A DNA stretch of 64,000 nt from Liolophura sinensis. Lineage: Eukaryota; Mollusca; Polyplacophora; Chitonida; Chitonidae. Where the stretch lies: positions 50,376,046-50,440,045 of the forward strand of contig NC_088302.1 in NCBI RefSeq assembly GCF_032854445.1, given 5' to 3'. The position numbers were made by a program, and so were the translations under genes. Numbering within the stretch: the first letter of the stretch is position 1; every line of letters starts with the position of its first letter. Of this stretch, positions 1 to 12,965 are shown in pieces. The notes under the pieces were generated by a model that saw nothing but the letters and a program-made list of their open reading frames with translations, had not been told where the DNA came from and did not search any database.

Positions 1-841
1 TCAAAATTTCACCTGTATAATGGTTGATCTCAAAGTGGGGCTGGTTAGTTGCTAGAGAGTATTGGAGGTCTGCCATTTCCCCGCTGTCTCTGTCATTGGC
101 CGAGACATAGCCCACTGTAGTGCCAGATGTTTGGTTCTCCAGAATATAGAAGGTGTAGGAAGGTTCCGTAAATACAGGTGAGTTGTCGTTGGCATCCAAC
201 ACTTCAATACGAACATTCGTGGTCACGGACCTAGATGGATTTCCATTGTCCATGGCAATGATCTTTAACATGTACAAGCTTTTCATCTCTCGATCAAGAG
301 GTTCTCTGATATATAAATGACCGTCCACTGGGAAGATGCCAAATTTGGGAGACTGGACAGCTGGGTCCAAACGGTAAGTTATTTGAGCATTATTTCCAGA
401 GTCTTTGTCCGTGGCATTCATTTGAGCAAACTGGGTGTTAATGCGGACATTTTCTGACACAGTGAAATTGTAGGTTGGCTTGTCAAATTCGGGAGTATTA
501 TCGTTCACATCTAACACAGTGACCTGAAAGTCAATGCTAGAGTCACGTGACGGTGTTCCCTGATCATACGCATTTACAACAAGGTTAAACTCCTTCTTGG
601 CCTCAAAATCCAGCTTCTTAGCCAGAGTTATCTCCCCTGACACAGGATTAATGTTAAAGAAATTCCCTGGATTGGCAGTGAGCTTGTAGCGCACAGTTCC
701 ATTAGGACCACTGTCTTTATCCACAGCATGGACCACATACACTGTGGAGGGTACAGATGCATCCTCCTTGACTGGAATTTCCAGCTGAGGTACCCCAAAC
801 TCCGGTGTGTTGTCGTTGATATCTTTGATGGTCACATTTAC
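1..841 (-). CDS. Large cadherin (Dachsous/Fat/CDH23-type), internal exon, cut by window edge
   Basis: Open in one minus-strand frame for 280 codons, from a GTAAAC-type acceptor junction (CACAG before V-N-V-T-I) to the window edge. It encodes about two and a half extracellular cadherin (EC) repeats. Visible calcium-binding motifs are DINDNTPEF, DKDSG, LDFE, LDVNDNTPEF, DKDSG, LDRE, LDANDNSPVF and DRDSG, in the canonical EC order. The product should be a single-pass membrane adhesion protein acting at cell-cell contacts; the transmembrane and cytoplasmic parts lie outside the window. The exon starts in phase 0 and joins the exon at 1175-1350 cleanly. The sequence resembles Dachsous most to my eye, but Fat and CDH23 families share these motifs, so no symbol is given. 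Confidence 0.93.
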
Positions 842-1174
842 CTGTGTAAAACAAGAGACAAAACACATTAATTCTTCAGGAGTTTTTGAAATATACTTTG
901 AACCATCCACAGGTATTTCTTAAAGCATAACACAGCTTTAGAAAAAGCTTAATACTTTCTGTTTTAGAGATAATTTTATTCCACAGTACTGAGTTTCTTT
1001 CATCTACTGATGAATGTTCTTTTCATCCATAAATCTTTTCAATCAATAAACATTCAAAGTTTGCAAATCCTTTATATCATATCCACAACTAATACTCTCA
1101 TTAACAAATAGATTTCCCAGATGGTTTAAGTTCCAGAAAATGCTGGAAATGTCACAAATGTCACCTGTACTTAC

Positions 1175-1350
1175 CTGGGCAGTTCCAAATACAGGTGGTG
1201 TTCCCACGTTAGCCTGGATGTTGAGCAGTAACGACGGGTAACTGTCGTGGTCCAGGGGGCGGTTAGTTGATAGGATACCTGATGTCTCATCAATACGGAA
1301 AAAGTTTTGTGGATCACCTGCAGCTATGGAGTACTTCATCCCACTGGATC
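1175..1350 (-). CDS. Cadherin exon (part of one EC repeat)
   Basis: A 176-nt exon between an acceptor (TTGATAG) and a good donor (CAG|GTAAGT). It enters in phase 1 and leaves in phase 0, matching both neighbours. It encodes the middle and end of an EC repeat: SSGMKYSI, FFRIDETSGILS, RPLDHD (the LDRE position, degenerate) and LLLNIQANVGTPPVFGTAQ. The last stretch, running into VNVTIKDINDN, is the part that looks most like Dachsous. The DxD motif expected at the upstream boundary is absent. Confidence 0.9.
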
Positions 1351-1721
1351 CTATCAAAATGCCAACATGGGTAAAAGCTATAAAACACATACACCTAGTA
1401 CTGGAGCATAACGTTTCATATTTTAAATCGAATTACATCAAGTTCCTGCTATGCTGATAACAAAATATATAATCAGCTCAATCTTTAGTTTGGCTCAACT
1501 TTAAATTAAAAACTGAACAGTTTTCATAACGTGCTCTGCAATTCAAAGGCAAGACTCAAAATATCAATTCAAACTATCCAACAGCTTTGTTTCATTACAC
1601 ACACACTGTTTTCTTAAGACCTTTCTTATCAACACCTATTTTCTACCTTAATTTCCAACCTTTCAGATGTCACATAACATTTCCAGATACTGTTTCGCTA
1701 CCCTAAAGTTACGTTGCTTAC

Positions 1722-1958
1722 CTGTACTGGCACGAGAGGCTTGGACAGTACCAATGCTGCGGCCCGAGGGAGCATCTTCCTCCACGGCAAAGTTGTACGT
1801 GGTCATGTCAAACTCCGGGGGCTGGTAGTTGGCTCCCGTCACACTTACGGTCACTGTGGCAGAGGTCGGAGCAGTCAGACCCAGGGCGTCTGAGGCGCTA
1901 ACCCCCAGCTGAATCACTCGCTCTCCACGACCCAGAGTGCGGTTAAGGGAGATAACAC
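1722..1958 (-). CDS. Cadherin exon with a non-canonical EC linker
   Basis: A 237-nt exon with GT-AG borders (GATGTAG acceptor, ACAG|GTAAGC donor), phase 1 on both sides. It encodes the end of one EC repeat (VISLNRTL, then GERVIQLGVSASDALG) and the start of the next (FDMTTYNFAVEEDAPSG). The inter-repeat linker is odd: the DxNDN motif is replaced by GANYQ before PPEF, the usual LDRE site reads LGRGE, and the next repeat has SRAST where DxD is expected. This linker should bind little or no calcium. The frame is intact, so it is a divergent linker rather than a decayed exon. Confidence 0.9.
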
Positions 1959-2830
1959 CTACATCAAACACGGAGGCAAATCATACTAAGTTTTAGAAAA
2001 TATACTAAAACTTATATTAAATTATATATGTAGAACAACTTCATGATATTGTTAGGAGTCTTTATCCTGATTTTTTAATAACATGCAGACACCATCAACA
2101 AATGGCAAACTTCCTTGTATTGAACATGTATACAAATAATATAGGTGTTTATTATCAATTATCTAAGAAAGCGAAGCCCTTTATATAAATAATCCTTCTG
2201 AAAATATACTCCAATAATTTGACCAAGTAAAATGTGTCCTTAGTTTAACAAACTATGACCTGTCAACTTTACTGCACGGTGTACACCTAACTTAGTGATG
2301 AACACCAGCCAATTCTACATCATCTGTATGCTTCATAAGTTAACAGCCCAGACATCAGCAAAGTTCACAACTGCTCTTATACGTGTAATTGAATGAACAT
2401 TTTCACGTATCCCTGAATATTTATTAAACATAGTGCCTCAGGTGTAACATTGCCTCAGAATCTGACACATTAGAGCTTTGTTAAAATAGCGCAATGAAGT
2501 TTTGACATGCCTAGTACTGCGACAAACTATGTATGACTATAGGGCACAAATTAAACAATTATAAAAAGGATATATAAGTATAAAAAAAAGACCCAAAAAG
2601 GCAATTCTTTAAATAAAAAGTTATAAATCACATTATCAGATTACCTATAACTTGGGAGAATTCTATCTAGGGGCATGTTTCTGCAACTGCATGAATCAAA
2701 TATCTCTGGAAATGTACAGAATCTGCCCCCTCCAAAAAGCAAACACTTCGATCACACTGTGCTTTTCCCCCATGTAACTGCTGGGCTGATGATTTGCCAC
2801 TCTGTGTGTACATGTTGTGGCCAGGCTTAC

Positions 2831-3058
2831 CTGTGCTGGGCTGGATGACAAAGCCCTCTGTGTTCTGGGCGGTCAGTCTGTAGGTGATTTTCCCAAATGA
2901 CCCAGAGTCTGGGTCCGAGGCCTGGACTGTGATGATTGGGATGTTCACTGGGGTATTCTCATTAACATTCACACTATAAATAGCCGGGTAGAAGACAGGT
3001 CGGTTGTCATTCACATCTGTTACCTGAATCTTAACCATTGCTTTCGTGTTCAGCCCAC
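2831..3058 (-). CDS. Cadherin exon (EC repeat with canonical linker)
   Basis: A 228-nt exon, phase 1 to phase 1, with CCAACAG acceptor and ACAG|GTAAGC donor. It encodes MVKIQVTDVNDNRPVF, VNVNENTPVNIPI, QASDPDSGSFGKITYRL and FVIQPSTG. These are a full DVNDN linker and an intact DPDSG motif, so this EC boundary should be calcium-rigid, unlike the next one downstream. It follows the exon at 5545-5731 after a 2.5-kb intron. Confidence 0.92.
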
Positions 3059-3369
3059 CTGTTGGCAAACCACACAAAAATTCAGCCATGATTATACATC
3101 TGATTAACTTCTGCCTACATTTACATAGTTCCTCTCAAAAGAAGAACACAATGATGTAAAATTATACTCAAAGAATAGCAAAGAGTCAAAATATTCAATT
3201 CCAATAAAATAGAGTAATTTTCACTTTAGTAAAAAACAGAGGAAAAAACAAATGCTGTTAATAATCAGCTGTATAAGTTGGTTGTTCTGTCATTCAGTGA
3301 AATTTCTCATATCCTATCTCTTAACATTAGGCCCAGAAGCTATTGTGAATTTGCACTGGTTTCTTTCCG

Positions 3370-3622
3370 TTTATTTATTTATTTGATTTGTGTTTCACGG
3401 TGTACTCAAGAATATTCCACTTATATGACGACGGCCAGCATTTTAGAGGGAGGAAACTGAATAGAGCCCTGGGCAAACCCACGACCATCCGCAGGTTGCT
3501 GGCAGACGTTCCCACGTACGGCCAGCATGAGCAAGACTTGAAGTCGCAGCGATCTCATTGAAAAGAGACTCCTGGGTCATTGCGCCACGCTGGTGTGCTA
3601 CCCCCCTCGGCCACTGAGGCCA
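3370..3622 (-). mobile_element. tRNA-headed SINE, near full length
   Basis: Read on the minus strand it starts with a tRNA-like head (GGCCTCAGTGGCCGAG...), has an RNA polymerase III B-box-like region (degenerate here), a conserved body (GGTTGCTGGCAGAC, GGGTTTGC, TGCTGGCCGTCGTC) and a tail TGAGTACACCGTGAAACAC followed by (AAAT)n. The same family recurs at 18856, 20417, 25625, 33558, 54571, 59570 and 63958. I believe it belongs to the MetaSINE-like group of molluscs, but have not verified this. Confidence 0.85.
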
Positions 3623-4968
3623 CCGTTAGATTACTCTAGAATGTTATTATCAGACAAATATTTCCAACAAAAGAACGAAAGAATTCTGCTTTGAAAAAAA
3701 GGTAATTAAAATTGGCACATGAACACATTAAATATAGATCTGCATTTACAATAAAGAAGTACGCATATTCTAAATCCCCTTTTTTGTTATAGAAGGGCTA
3801 GATATGAGGTCAGACATGTCCCACCAATTCAAAACAAACTAAGTCAGGGCCAAGGTCTAGGAAATGCCAATGTATTAATGTTATTTTACTTTCCAGGGAA
3901 AGTCTAAGAAATACCAGGGCATTAATGATATCATTTAGATTGCCAGGAATTCTTCTTATCTCTCTGAATGTCCAAGTGGTCTAAAGTCAACACGAGGAAC
4001 AAAGCGGGCGGTTACTCCTTGGCACAGGGTGGTTTGATGCCCAGCCAGGGACCAGTGAGCCAGTCAGAGAGGTCCGGGGAGGGGAAAAGGTGCCCTTTCT
4101 CACCTGTCACACAGGTGTTAATGCTCTTAATTATTTGTCCCGAGATCAACCGCTGTGCAGAAGAGAACCTAGTACTGCCCAGTACAGGTGACGTAACTCC
4201 ATTACCCGAACTGGATGAGTCTATTTACGCTTAGGTTTACTGATTGAAACTACACATAATCAGGATTGAGCATGGCCAAAGGAGCAAGCGGGTAAAACCT
4301 TATCTATACATACTGCGAGCTGAACACTAATTTAGTAATGGGATTTTGAATGCATGGCAATAACAAAACCAAAGAATCAACATTCTGATTGCCAAGGGCA
4401 AAAAGAATTTGATTAAATGTGTGCATTATTTCCCAAAACCCATTTCCATTATTGTTTGCGTAACTTTTTGAAACCCTTCTACAAAATCATTTCCTGAATA
4501 CAGCATTTTGACAAATCAATGTGCCATCTGAAAATAGAAAATCCTGTATTTATCAGTGATATTGACATTCCACATAAATGTCAATAAATTATGCAGGTTT
4601 GTGAACAGAAACCATCAGGTTATGTATTAAAACCGTTCTGTCAGTTAATCCATGAAAACAAAAACAAAGTTAAGGACCTATTCTGTAACCTGCTGGTAAA
4701 AATTACCACATGTACATGAAACCAAATCATCAAGTTATAAAACTATGATGTAAAAGGGAACAATTAATCCTAACTTTAATTGATACTATTCCTGCTAATC
4801 AACTGTACTGATCAGTGACTACAGCATACCCTACTGTTCATGAGCACATAATGACACTAATATCTCACTAATTGTTTTCCCACACAGTTGTCCATCAGGT
4901 CTATTTACATGTTGTTAATATTCATGAGCTCTTCTGATTACTATTAAGGGGGTCTCTCAACAAAAATA

Positions 4969-5110
4969 GCAGGATCATTGACGCACTAAAACTACTGCTT
5001 GTCATTTACACACCATCTCTCAATATCAGGATCATTTTCACACTAATACTACTGCTTGTCATTTACACACTAATACTACTGCTTATCATTTACACACCAT
5101 CTATCAATTG
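4969..5110. repeat. Local direct repeats
   Basis: The phrases CACTAATACTACTGCTTGTC and CATTTACACACCATCT recur two to three times, giving an irregular short tandem duplication inside the cadherin intron. Confidence 0.6.
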
Positions 5111-5544
5111 TGAGCTATGACATGCTGTATTTCCTTGACTTGCATGATTAAAAAAAGGCTGATGTGGTGACTATGATTTATTTGAACTGGACATGAACTC
5201 ACGCACATGAAAACACAATGACCAACCCATGGCCTTTACAAGGTCGATTTTTGACCTTAAAAAAGGACTTTTCCAAAAACTTTCCCTGGGCAAAGTTAAG
5301 ATGAATCAGAAGAAGATTTAGCTCTTTGGCACCATATGTTGATGGTTTTGCATCCAGAAATTGAAATTTGTTCTTTCTTTTTCCAAAAATTTAAAAAAAA
5401 AGTGTCATTTTGCAAATAAAGACAAAAAATCTGGATATACCTCGGCCAACTGTCTTACCTGCAGTATATTATTGTATAAATATTGTTCACATGTATTATT
5501 TTACGTTTATTACCTTAAAGCAACCCAGGGGAAGAAAAGCTCAC

Positions 5545-5731
5545 CTCGATCTGTGGCCATGACTGTGAACTCGTATGCCTGTTTCTCCTCAAAGTCAAGT
5601 TGCTCTGACACACATATCTGACCAGTGCCATTTCCAATGGTGAACTCCGCTGGGACATCAAAGCCGAGGTTGGTGGGGATACTGTAGGACACCTGGGCAT
5701 TAACTCCACAGTCTGGATCAGTGGCCCTTAC
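5545..5731 (-). CDS. Cadherin exon, the most 5' one recognisable here
   Basis: A 187-nt exon with a pyrimidine-rich acceptor (TTTTTACCCAACAG) and donor (CGAG|GTGAGC). It enters in phase 0 and leaves in phase 1. It encodes VRATDPDCGVN (DxD motif), SYSIPTN, FTIGNGTGQICVSEQLDFEE (LDRE position) and YEFTVMATDRG, the body of one EC repeat. Because it begins at the DxD motif, at least one further exon with the start of this repeat must lie upstream at a higher coordinate. I could not find it in the remaining 58 kb. Confidence 0.9.
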
Positions 5732-7289
5732 CTGTTGGGTAAAAAGATACAAATTGAAAAAAGGCATAATATCATATCACTTGCACTACACAACGGAAAG
5801 AAGCGACGGGAGAGCATGGCATGAGATAAATTTTGGGGACATCACTTGAACCTTGTCAAGTACTTATAACAAAGCTCAGGACTGGAGTCAACAGGTTGGA
5901 AGGATTTCAATATTTAACCACTTCTTTTTTACCTGCCTGACCTAACAGCTAAGAATAGGTCAGAATGAAAATCTACATATTGAAATAAATTCACATATGT
6001 GATTTTTTGACTACAAAATTTGGCAAACATGAATTTCTGTCTGTGAAAAGAAAAGAAAAAAATTTAAGCTCATCCAGTACGGAAAGCATAATGGCACATA
6101 CACACGTGTACATACGTTCAAAGCATGACTTGGTGTAGACAATATCAACGTCCCGCCACATTTGACTGTCCTGTCAAATGGGGTATGGCAGTGAGGCAAT
6201 GGGAGTATAGACAGGGTGTCATAAGTACCCAACAGTTGTAGGTTTATTACAGACAACAGACCACCTGCCATTGTAACCACAACAAAGACATTTACCATTA
6301 TCTATACGAGTAAACACACAAAGGCCCGTTCCAAATAGCATGTGTTTGTTCGCTCTACCCAAACTCTTCAGGTGCCAAAGAGATTATCCCTGAGCCAGGT
6401 AATCCCTGTCTAATTTTCTTGGTCACGACTTACAAACAGGTCTGTTACCCAGACGGTCCGAGTCTCAGCGCCCTGCAGATGGCTGTTGACTTAGCAAGCC
6501 GACTCATCATTACACCAAAAGGCTAGTAATGAGTTAAAAGGGAACACGGATCTTCACTTTTCTGCTCCACAAGTTACTAGTTGACAAGAGCGTGTGGTGA
6601 AAAAAGTGAGAGAGATCAAAGGGTGGTTAGTGCTCAGGTACAGATACTCAGAGAGTATTATGCCTATTCATGGGTTGTAGTTGGGGATTAGCATATAGGT
6701 AAAGTACATGTATTATACTGACGAATAGACACTGACGGGCTCACGAAACGGGCATTACCAAACAAATGAATTATGATTAAATGTACAGCTGTCCATGTAT
6801 GCATATCTAACTTTCTTTGTAAACAGAAATAACTGCGCCTATATTGGATAATGGATACCACACATTCCACAGTGTTATTGCCTAGAAGTTTTCGGGCTTG
6901 CGATTTTTCACACCTGCCAATTAGTTATGCAAGTTGTGTTGCACCGCAGGTTTCACATTCGTCTTTGTTTGCTTTAAACTTTTGCAGTTATCAGAGAATG
7001 CCTGGCACCTCTAGCATGATGTTTGTTAGAAAAGCTCTGCTAAGTGCCTTACTTATTTCATGTCTTTTAAGTAAGGAACTTGACAGAGGTGTATTATAGT
7101 AGCCCCTGTGTGTGATGATGATGATGTCTGGGGTAATACACAGCTACGGCCAGTTTGTCAGGGAGGGGGTGTATAGAACGTCACAGGTAACATAGCCTTG
7201 TGATACCTGAGCACGGGTGCAAGACACACAGCAAGACACAATCTTCACTAGAGCTCCATCCTGGTGGTCTACAATCACTTTACAAGGTT

Positions 7290-7311
7290 TTTATATATAT
7301 ATACACACACA
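7290..7311. repeat. (TA)n(CA)n microsatellite
   Basis: Compound dinucleotide run, TATATATATA followed by CACACACAC. Confidence 0.8.
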
Positions 7312-10300
7312 CCTCCGTATCATTGATTTATCAGAGTTAATGTTTGTACCAACACGTACTTTGTCCAAAAAACACACATAACAAACACTGAATACAAAGA
7401 ATGAAACGTTCCACTGAAGTGGTTTTTACTGGCATGTGTGTTAAAAGTAAATCATTTCTACCCAGTTCTGATCTATATCTACCGTAAATATGCATCTGCT
7501 TGAATGGTTTCAAATACATTCTCAACTCTTTCACGTTCATGTGAAACTTCTCTTTTGGCAACAGTAGCAGCTACATGCACATGTACCAATACTTTCTTTA
7601 GTAGCCTTGAGAAGTGAAGGTACATGTAACACTTGCATAGTTACAGATATCACACACTGCATTTCATGGCCACGTTTCTGTGCCAGACACAAACCAACCC
7701 TACCCTACAAAGTAGCATCTCCTAATTAAATCAGGTAATGTTACACTGGCCAGGTTCACACTGGTGCTTTACTCCTCAAAGGGCAGTTGGTTTGCTTTGT
7801 TAAGAAGGTATCAAATAAACTGGGCAGCAGAGAGTACTGTTAGAGCACATTGATATTAGACACCCTGACCAGAAGGATCAGATGATCCAGATGCTTCACA
7901 GTCAATGGAGACCTGTCAAACACTCTCAATAACAACATCTCTGTGAATGGACCAAAGAAACTAGAGTTTACAGCCCAGGTAAGGCAGACCCTCACTACCT
8001 CAGGGTCTAAGAATCTGCTACCAGTCAATTTGTTCAATTTACACCCTGCCATGCTGCGCTCCCCAACAGTTCTGTTGAGAGAGAAGTCAGCAGAGCAAAG
8101 CAATTTGTGCCAGAACTCATCATGACTAACATGTGGTATGCTGAGCTGCTTTAGTACAGCCCTGGGTATCTGTCAAATGCAGGGACTCAAACTGCTCTTA
8201 GACTAACCCACTAGCAGGCTCTAAGTCATTTGATACTGTCTGCATATGTTGCTGCTACCAAATTCCAGCATTCCATAGCTACTAGCCCACAGCACTGTAC
8301 ATTCTGTCTTTGGTTGTTTACAGGGTCTTGTGGAACAGATTTACATGGCTGAGGGTCAGAGACATGGCCTCTAGCTCACTCATTCTGCCTGTCCAACCTC
8401 AACATCCCCTGAAAACCCTGCCAGAGCATTCAGATTTCATGTACACCAGGAAGCAAACAAACCCAGTCGCTGGAATATTGGCCTCTAAATAGATAGAACC
8501 ACAGGAGCCATTCGGAGAATGTTTGGGTTGCATACAGCTTTTCTTAAATATTTAAATTTCCCCCAGAAGTTCCCATTGTCATCTGGTGAGAGTAGGCTAG
8601 GACACAATCAGATTTTGAATTAATTCATCTGAGTGGAGCCGCCGTCCTTGCTCTGCGAGTGTTTAGCATTCTGCGCAGGATTGTGTCATTCCCATTGTTG
8701 TGCAACCTGTTTGTCCATCGGATTCCAGTTCACAAGAACACCCCTGACTGGCCCAGGATACCCCTCAGCTTTACCTTCCCCCGGCCACCATGATCAGCCA
8801 AACAAGGCCAATAACCCAAGCTAATTTTCAAAAATCTGTCTAATGTTTAAATATTGGTCATCATATGGAGAATTACTCAGATGGGAATGCTGGAGACTGA
8901 TTGTTTAAGCTCCTGTCAGTTTGACTGATGCATGACAGCAGACAACAGCAATGTGAGAAGTACAGTAGGGGGAAGAGGGGAAGGGGTACAGGTACATGTA
9001 CTGGTTAGACAGACAGAGGGCACTGAAAGCACAGGTTATCCACTGGGGTACACAACAGTGGGCAAAGCTGTCAAACAGCTCATCAATTGAATCAGAAACA
9101 TAGACGATTTCAGGAATGTAGAACTTCAAAAACAAACACCACCGTTAGAAACTTTCTTACAATTTTTTCCCAGTGAAACAAATGTAATAGAAACGTAATA
9201 GGCACAAAATTCAACTTTTCAGCATAAAGTGTCAGACAGGACTATATGAATGCACATGTCTTGCATGCAAATTTTCAAAATATGAAGTTAACACTCTAAA
9301 AATATCACAAATACATGATCTTAGACATGCCAGTCAGACGCCCGTTTTTAATTGCCTGAAATAAACAGGTATTTGTATCAAGGAGGAATGATTTGTTAAC
9401 TGCATCTCTCAAGATCATCATCTGACATATGTCTGATAAGCCAGTCTAGACGGAACAATCCATATTTCTTTGTCTCAGAAGACCCGGCAACGTGGTATGG
9501 CCAAAATGTGGTCAATGAGGTAGTAAACCCCAATCATGCATTCACTCACAAGACAGGTTATAGGGACAACGTGTCTGCTACCTTTTCTATAAAAACACCA
9601 GATATTGCCAAAATCTCAGCCAAATGAATCATCGAAACAAGAAGGCACAAGAAACTTGGAAAGATAATTCTTGTCATCTTTTCCAGGCCTAAGTTTTTGG
9701 CATCATCTGAAGAATATCTGGTACCAATAATGGTCTATAATATTGGATTTTGCATTAACGGCTCACCAGATTTACCCATATGCAACATTCAACACTTCAG
9801 GCAGCACCAGTGATACTAATATTGTAACTTTATAGCAAGTCCATTAGTGTCAATATAGTCTTTGATTATATATGCAGAGAGTCCAATGCCACTGCATTTC
9901 AACTGAAATTTAGAAAAATGCACATTCAGAATTGCTTAAAGGTTTTAAAATGATGCATTTGATGAGAACCACTTAGTCTATCTCATACATGATTAATCAA
10001 ACTTCATAGCAAAATGGTGCTATCTCGCAGATGAATCAATTGGAATAAAGCAAAATGATGCTATAAGCTTGATGAATCAATCGGAATAAAGCAAAATGCT
10101 TCCAAAATGCTAAACTTTATGTGAATAAAGTAAATCATCTAAACCATTTTGTCCATCCTGCACAGTAGGGGTGGGTCTGGATCTGTGATCTTTGGCTCAG
10201 GGGATATACTTTATGGTGTAACACTGTATATGTGGATGAGAATTTCCTGCCTTCTCTGCCAATCTCTCAGATGCTGGCTTTAACACAGCATCTGGCAGCC

Positions 10301-12784
10301 ATTACCTCACACTGTAAACAGTCTAATGGCTAAAGAAATCAGACCTGAAATCTGTCTTGTCTAACATCAATATTTAGGCCCTATCCATGGGCACAGGCAT
10401 TGCATCTCTCTATCTTTTTAGCCAGAATTTTGTGTGAGAACTGATATACAGGATCAATTTCAAAGCTGCTCAGTAGGTAGTTTTGGCTGAGACTGTATTG
10501 GGGGGAGGGTGGGGTAGGGAAGAGGAGTGTGAGGAAGTGAGGGGGGTCTGAGAGAAGGGGGACGGGATATTTATCCCCATGGACTTCCCTGAGGACTTTT
10601 TAATTCCCTACACCTCTGCCAATCAGTAACTGTAAATGCCTTTTTATTTGCGGGCATAAACTTTCAGGGATTTGGTAAAAAGATACATTCGCAGGAATCA
10701 GCTTTCGCTGATCTTAACAAAATTTTTTTGGGCAACTCTTAAATGAAAATCAAACTTTAATACAGAAACATCAAGTAATAAAACAACTCAAGCATTCAAG
10801 TAACAATGTTATCATTTAAACTTGTTTGTACCTGTAAGATGTCACAAAAATTCTATACCATTCAGTAACTTTATCAGACAAAGGAAGTTAATCCTTTTAA
10901 TCTTTGGAAGACGAAGCTGTTGCCTGCTGTGGGAGCAAATATTTGTGTCACTCACTTCGGGATTAAATGTGATATAAATAAATCCTACTGTTTAATTCTC
11001 ATGCATCAGCAGTGTGAATGAAACTGAGTGAACTGTGACAGATTTAATGAGTAAATTTCTCAGAAATCATCATTATGAAAGGGAAGTTTGAAGTGTGGAA
11101 ACCCCAAAGCAATGTATCGAGCGCGTCAGAAAGTTGATCTCACTAGAAGGCAAGTACAGTCGATAAAAAACAGCCTCTCTCATCGTATGTATCACGTACA
11201 CACGCCCAGTACAAACTATCGATTTTTATGTCTCTAACTGCGGCAATACATCAACAACAACAACGACGTTGCAACGTGGCGATGCTTGGATGGAGCTAAG
11301 CGTCCTTAAAAGAAAGCCAGATTAACTGATGATCAATTAAGCTGGATTTGTTAAATTAGATATTTTTAATTAACGTGTCTAAAAAAGTACTAGGACTGTA
11401 GTGCTTGTTAACGAATCTATAACTGTAAGGCATGCAACATTAATAAATTGCCTACATGGGTTTTATATTCGATGGCACTTATTTCTGCGGAAATGTGTTT
11501 GCTGGGAAATCTGCGAAAGTTAGTACCACACGAATGAAAAGACATTTACAGTGTCATATGAACCCACAGCAAGTATATATTATTTAAAGAAATATTTAAA
11601 AAAAAACCTCTACAAATTTCTACAATCTTTGCCATGCATGTGCTTTACTTGACCTCTAATCAATGTATAATACACATTTTCCACCGTTATCTTTATTGAT
11701 ACAAAACTGAAATTGCTTTGCATGCAATAACCTCACCTTACTCCCACAATGATACCACAGCCAAATCACAGTTTTTTTTGTTCATTTAAAACAAATCTTC
11801 TCACCTACACATGGAATCTTCATGTATGTATTTTGAATTTTATCATATATACATAGAAATCTTGGAAAATATAATGTACATGTATCCCCCATGGCGGTAA
11901 CCTGGCTACAAGCACAACACACACATCATCAACTTGTACATTTTGTGTATGTCTGTTGCTTCACTGATGTACTGGATTTGTGTAACCGTTTTTATTAACT
12001 ATTTAGTGCGTGTATCAACTGTAATTTTTTTTTTTCTGCTCCTTATGTAAGATGTAGACCTAAACTTTTTTCTGATAAGAATCAGGAATATATGTTGACG
12101 TTTAACTGAATGCACTTATTAATAAATGCCACCTGAGTGATACAACCACTTCCTGTCATGCCCCAGTACTCTGGTGATACCTGTGAAGGTTGCCAGTCTC
12201 ATCCCTGCCTCACACTGGCATGTTTTTCAAGTATCTTAACAAGCCCACGTAGTCTAAGAATACACTGGAGTACAGCTATGAGCTTTGACACCCTTGACTT
12301 AGCACAGAAAGATATGAATGAGTGAGATATACGAATATGTAAAGGCAGCTACCTGTATAAAGTTACTAATAGTTTGACTTGGTGACACCCTGTTATTACC
12401 TCTCAGGTGTTTCAGGATGCTGTGGGTATATAAGGTACTACACTAGACCAGCCAGGTAAATCATACCTGTAGCAGACAAAGGTGACATTCAGTCTCCTCT
12501 AACCACAGCCACATGAAGAACCAGGTATGAAAAGGCCATACCATCAAAACCAAATTGATGCATCATCAAAATGGTAATTGTTTATGGCAATGTCCTTTTG
12601 AAGTGGAAGTAAGAGCGAGTAAAGCACATACCTAACACCACCTGTCACCTTTATGACTGTGCGCTAATGACCCACTGACTCACACAGCTGAACTTGTCTT
12701 GCACCCAGGCACATACAGTATGGCTACTGGCTAAACATGTATACACTAAATGTAACCTGAAGTGTGCGTAACTTACAAATTGTG

Positions 12785-12965
12785 TCATGAAAGAGCAACA
12801 CTTAGTGCGCTTTATGCATTTATTGTTTACTTGATTTGAGACAAAACTACACTGGTTGGATTTGCCAATTTCAGGGCTTCACAAAAAGTATCATTTTATT
12901 AGTCTACACAAAATAATGTTTTCAGAATTTGCTTGAATAAAAACTTTGCAAACATGCGAAAAGGT
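12785..12965 (+). repeat. Unnamed dispersed repeat, copy A
   Basis: About 180 bp that align by eye with 14601-14784 (same orientation) and 61451-61622 (opposite). Shared blocks include CATGAAAGA-CAAC, ACACTGGTTGGATTTGCCAA, TTTCAGGGCTTCACAAAAAG, ATAATG...TTCAGAAT and GCTTGAATAAA. No coding capacity and no terminal inverted repeat was seen, so the class is unknown. Confidence 0.8.

Larger units (their letters stand above)
3059..5544 (-). other. Cadherin intron (2.5 kb)
   Basis: No exon visible on either strand. It holds a full-length SINE (3370-3622) and a short block of local repeats (4969-5110). The other cadherin introns here (842-1174, 1351-1721, 1959-2830) are AT-rich, without recognisable features. 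Confidence 0.7.

Noticed and set aside
7843-8125. Open frames on both strands, with a GTAAGG donor-like site near 7979 on plus
   Set aside because: The plus reading (VNGDLSNTLNNNISVNG) has no recognisable domain and a poor acceptor; the minus reading has no splice borders. Not enough to call an exon.
10600-10740. Segment resembling the TTTGCGGG...TTCGCTG type repeats common in mollusc genomes
   Set aside because: Too short and diverged to define borders by eye.
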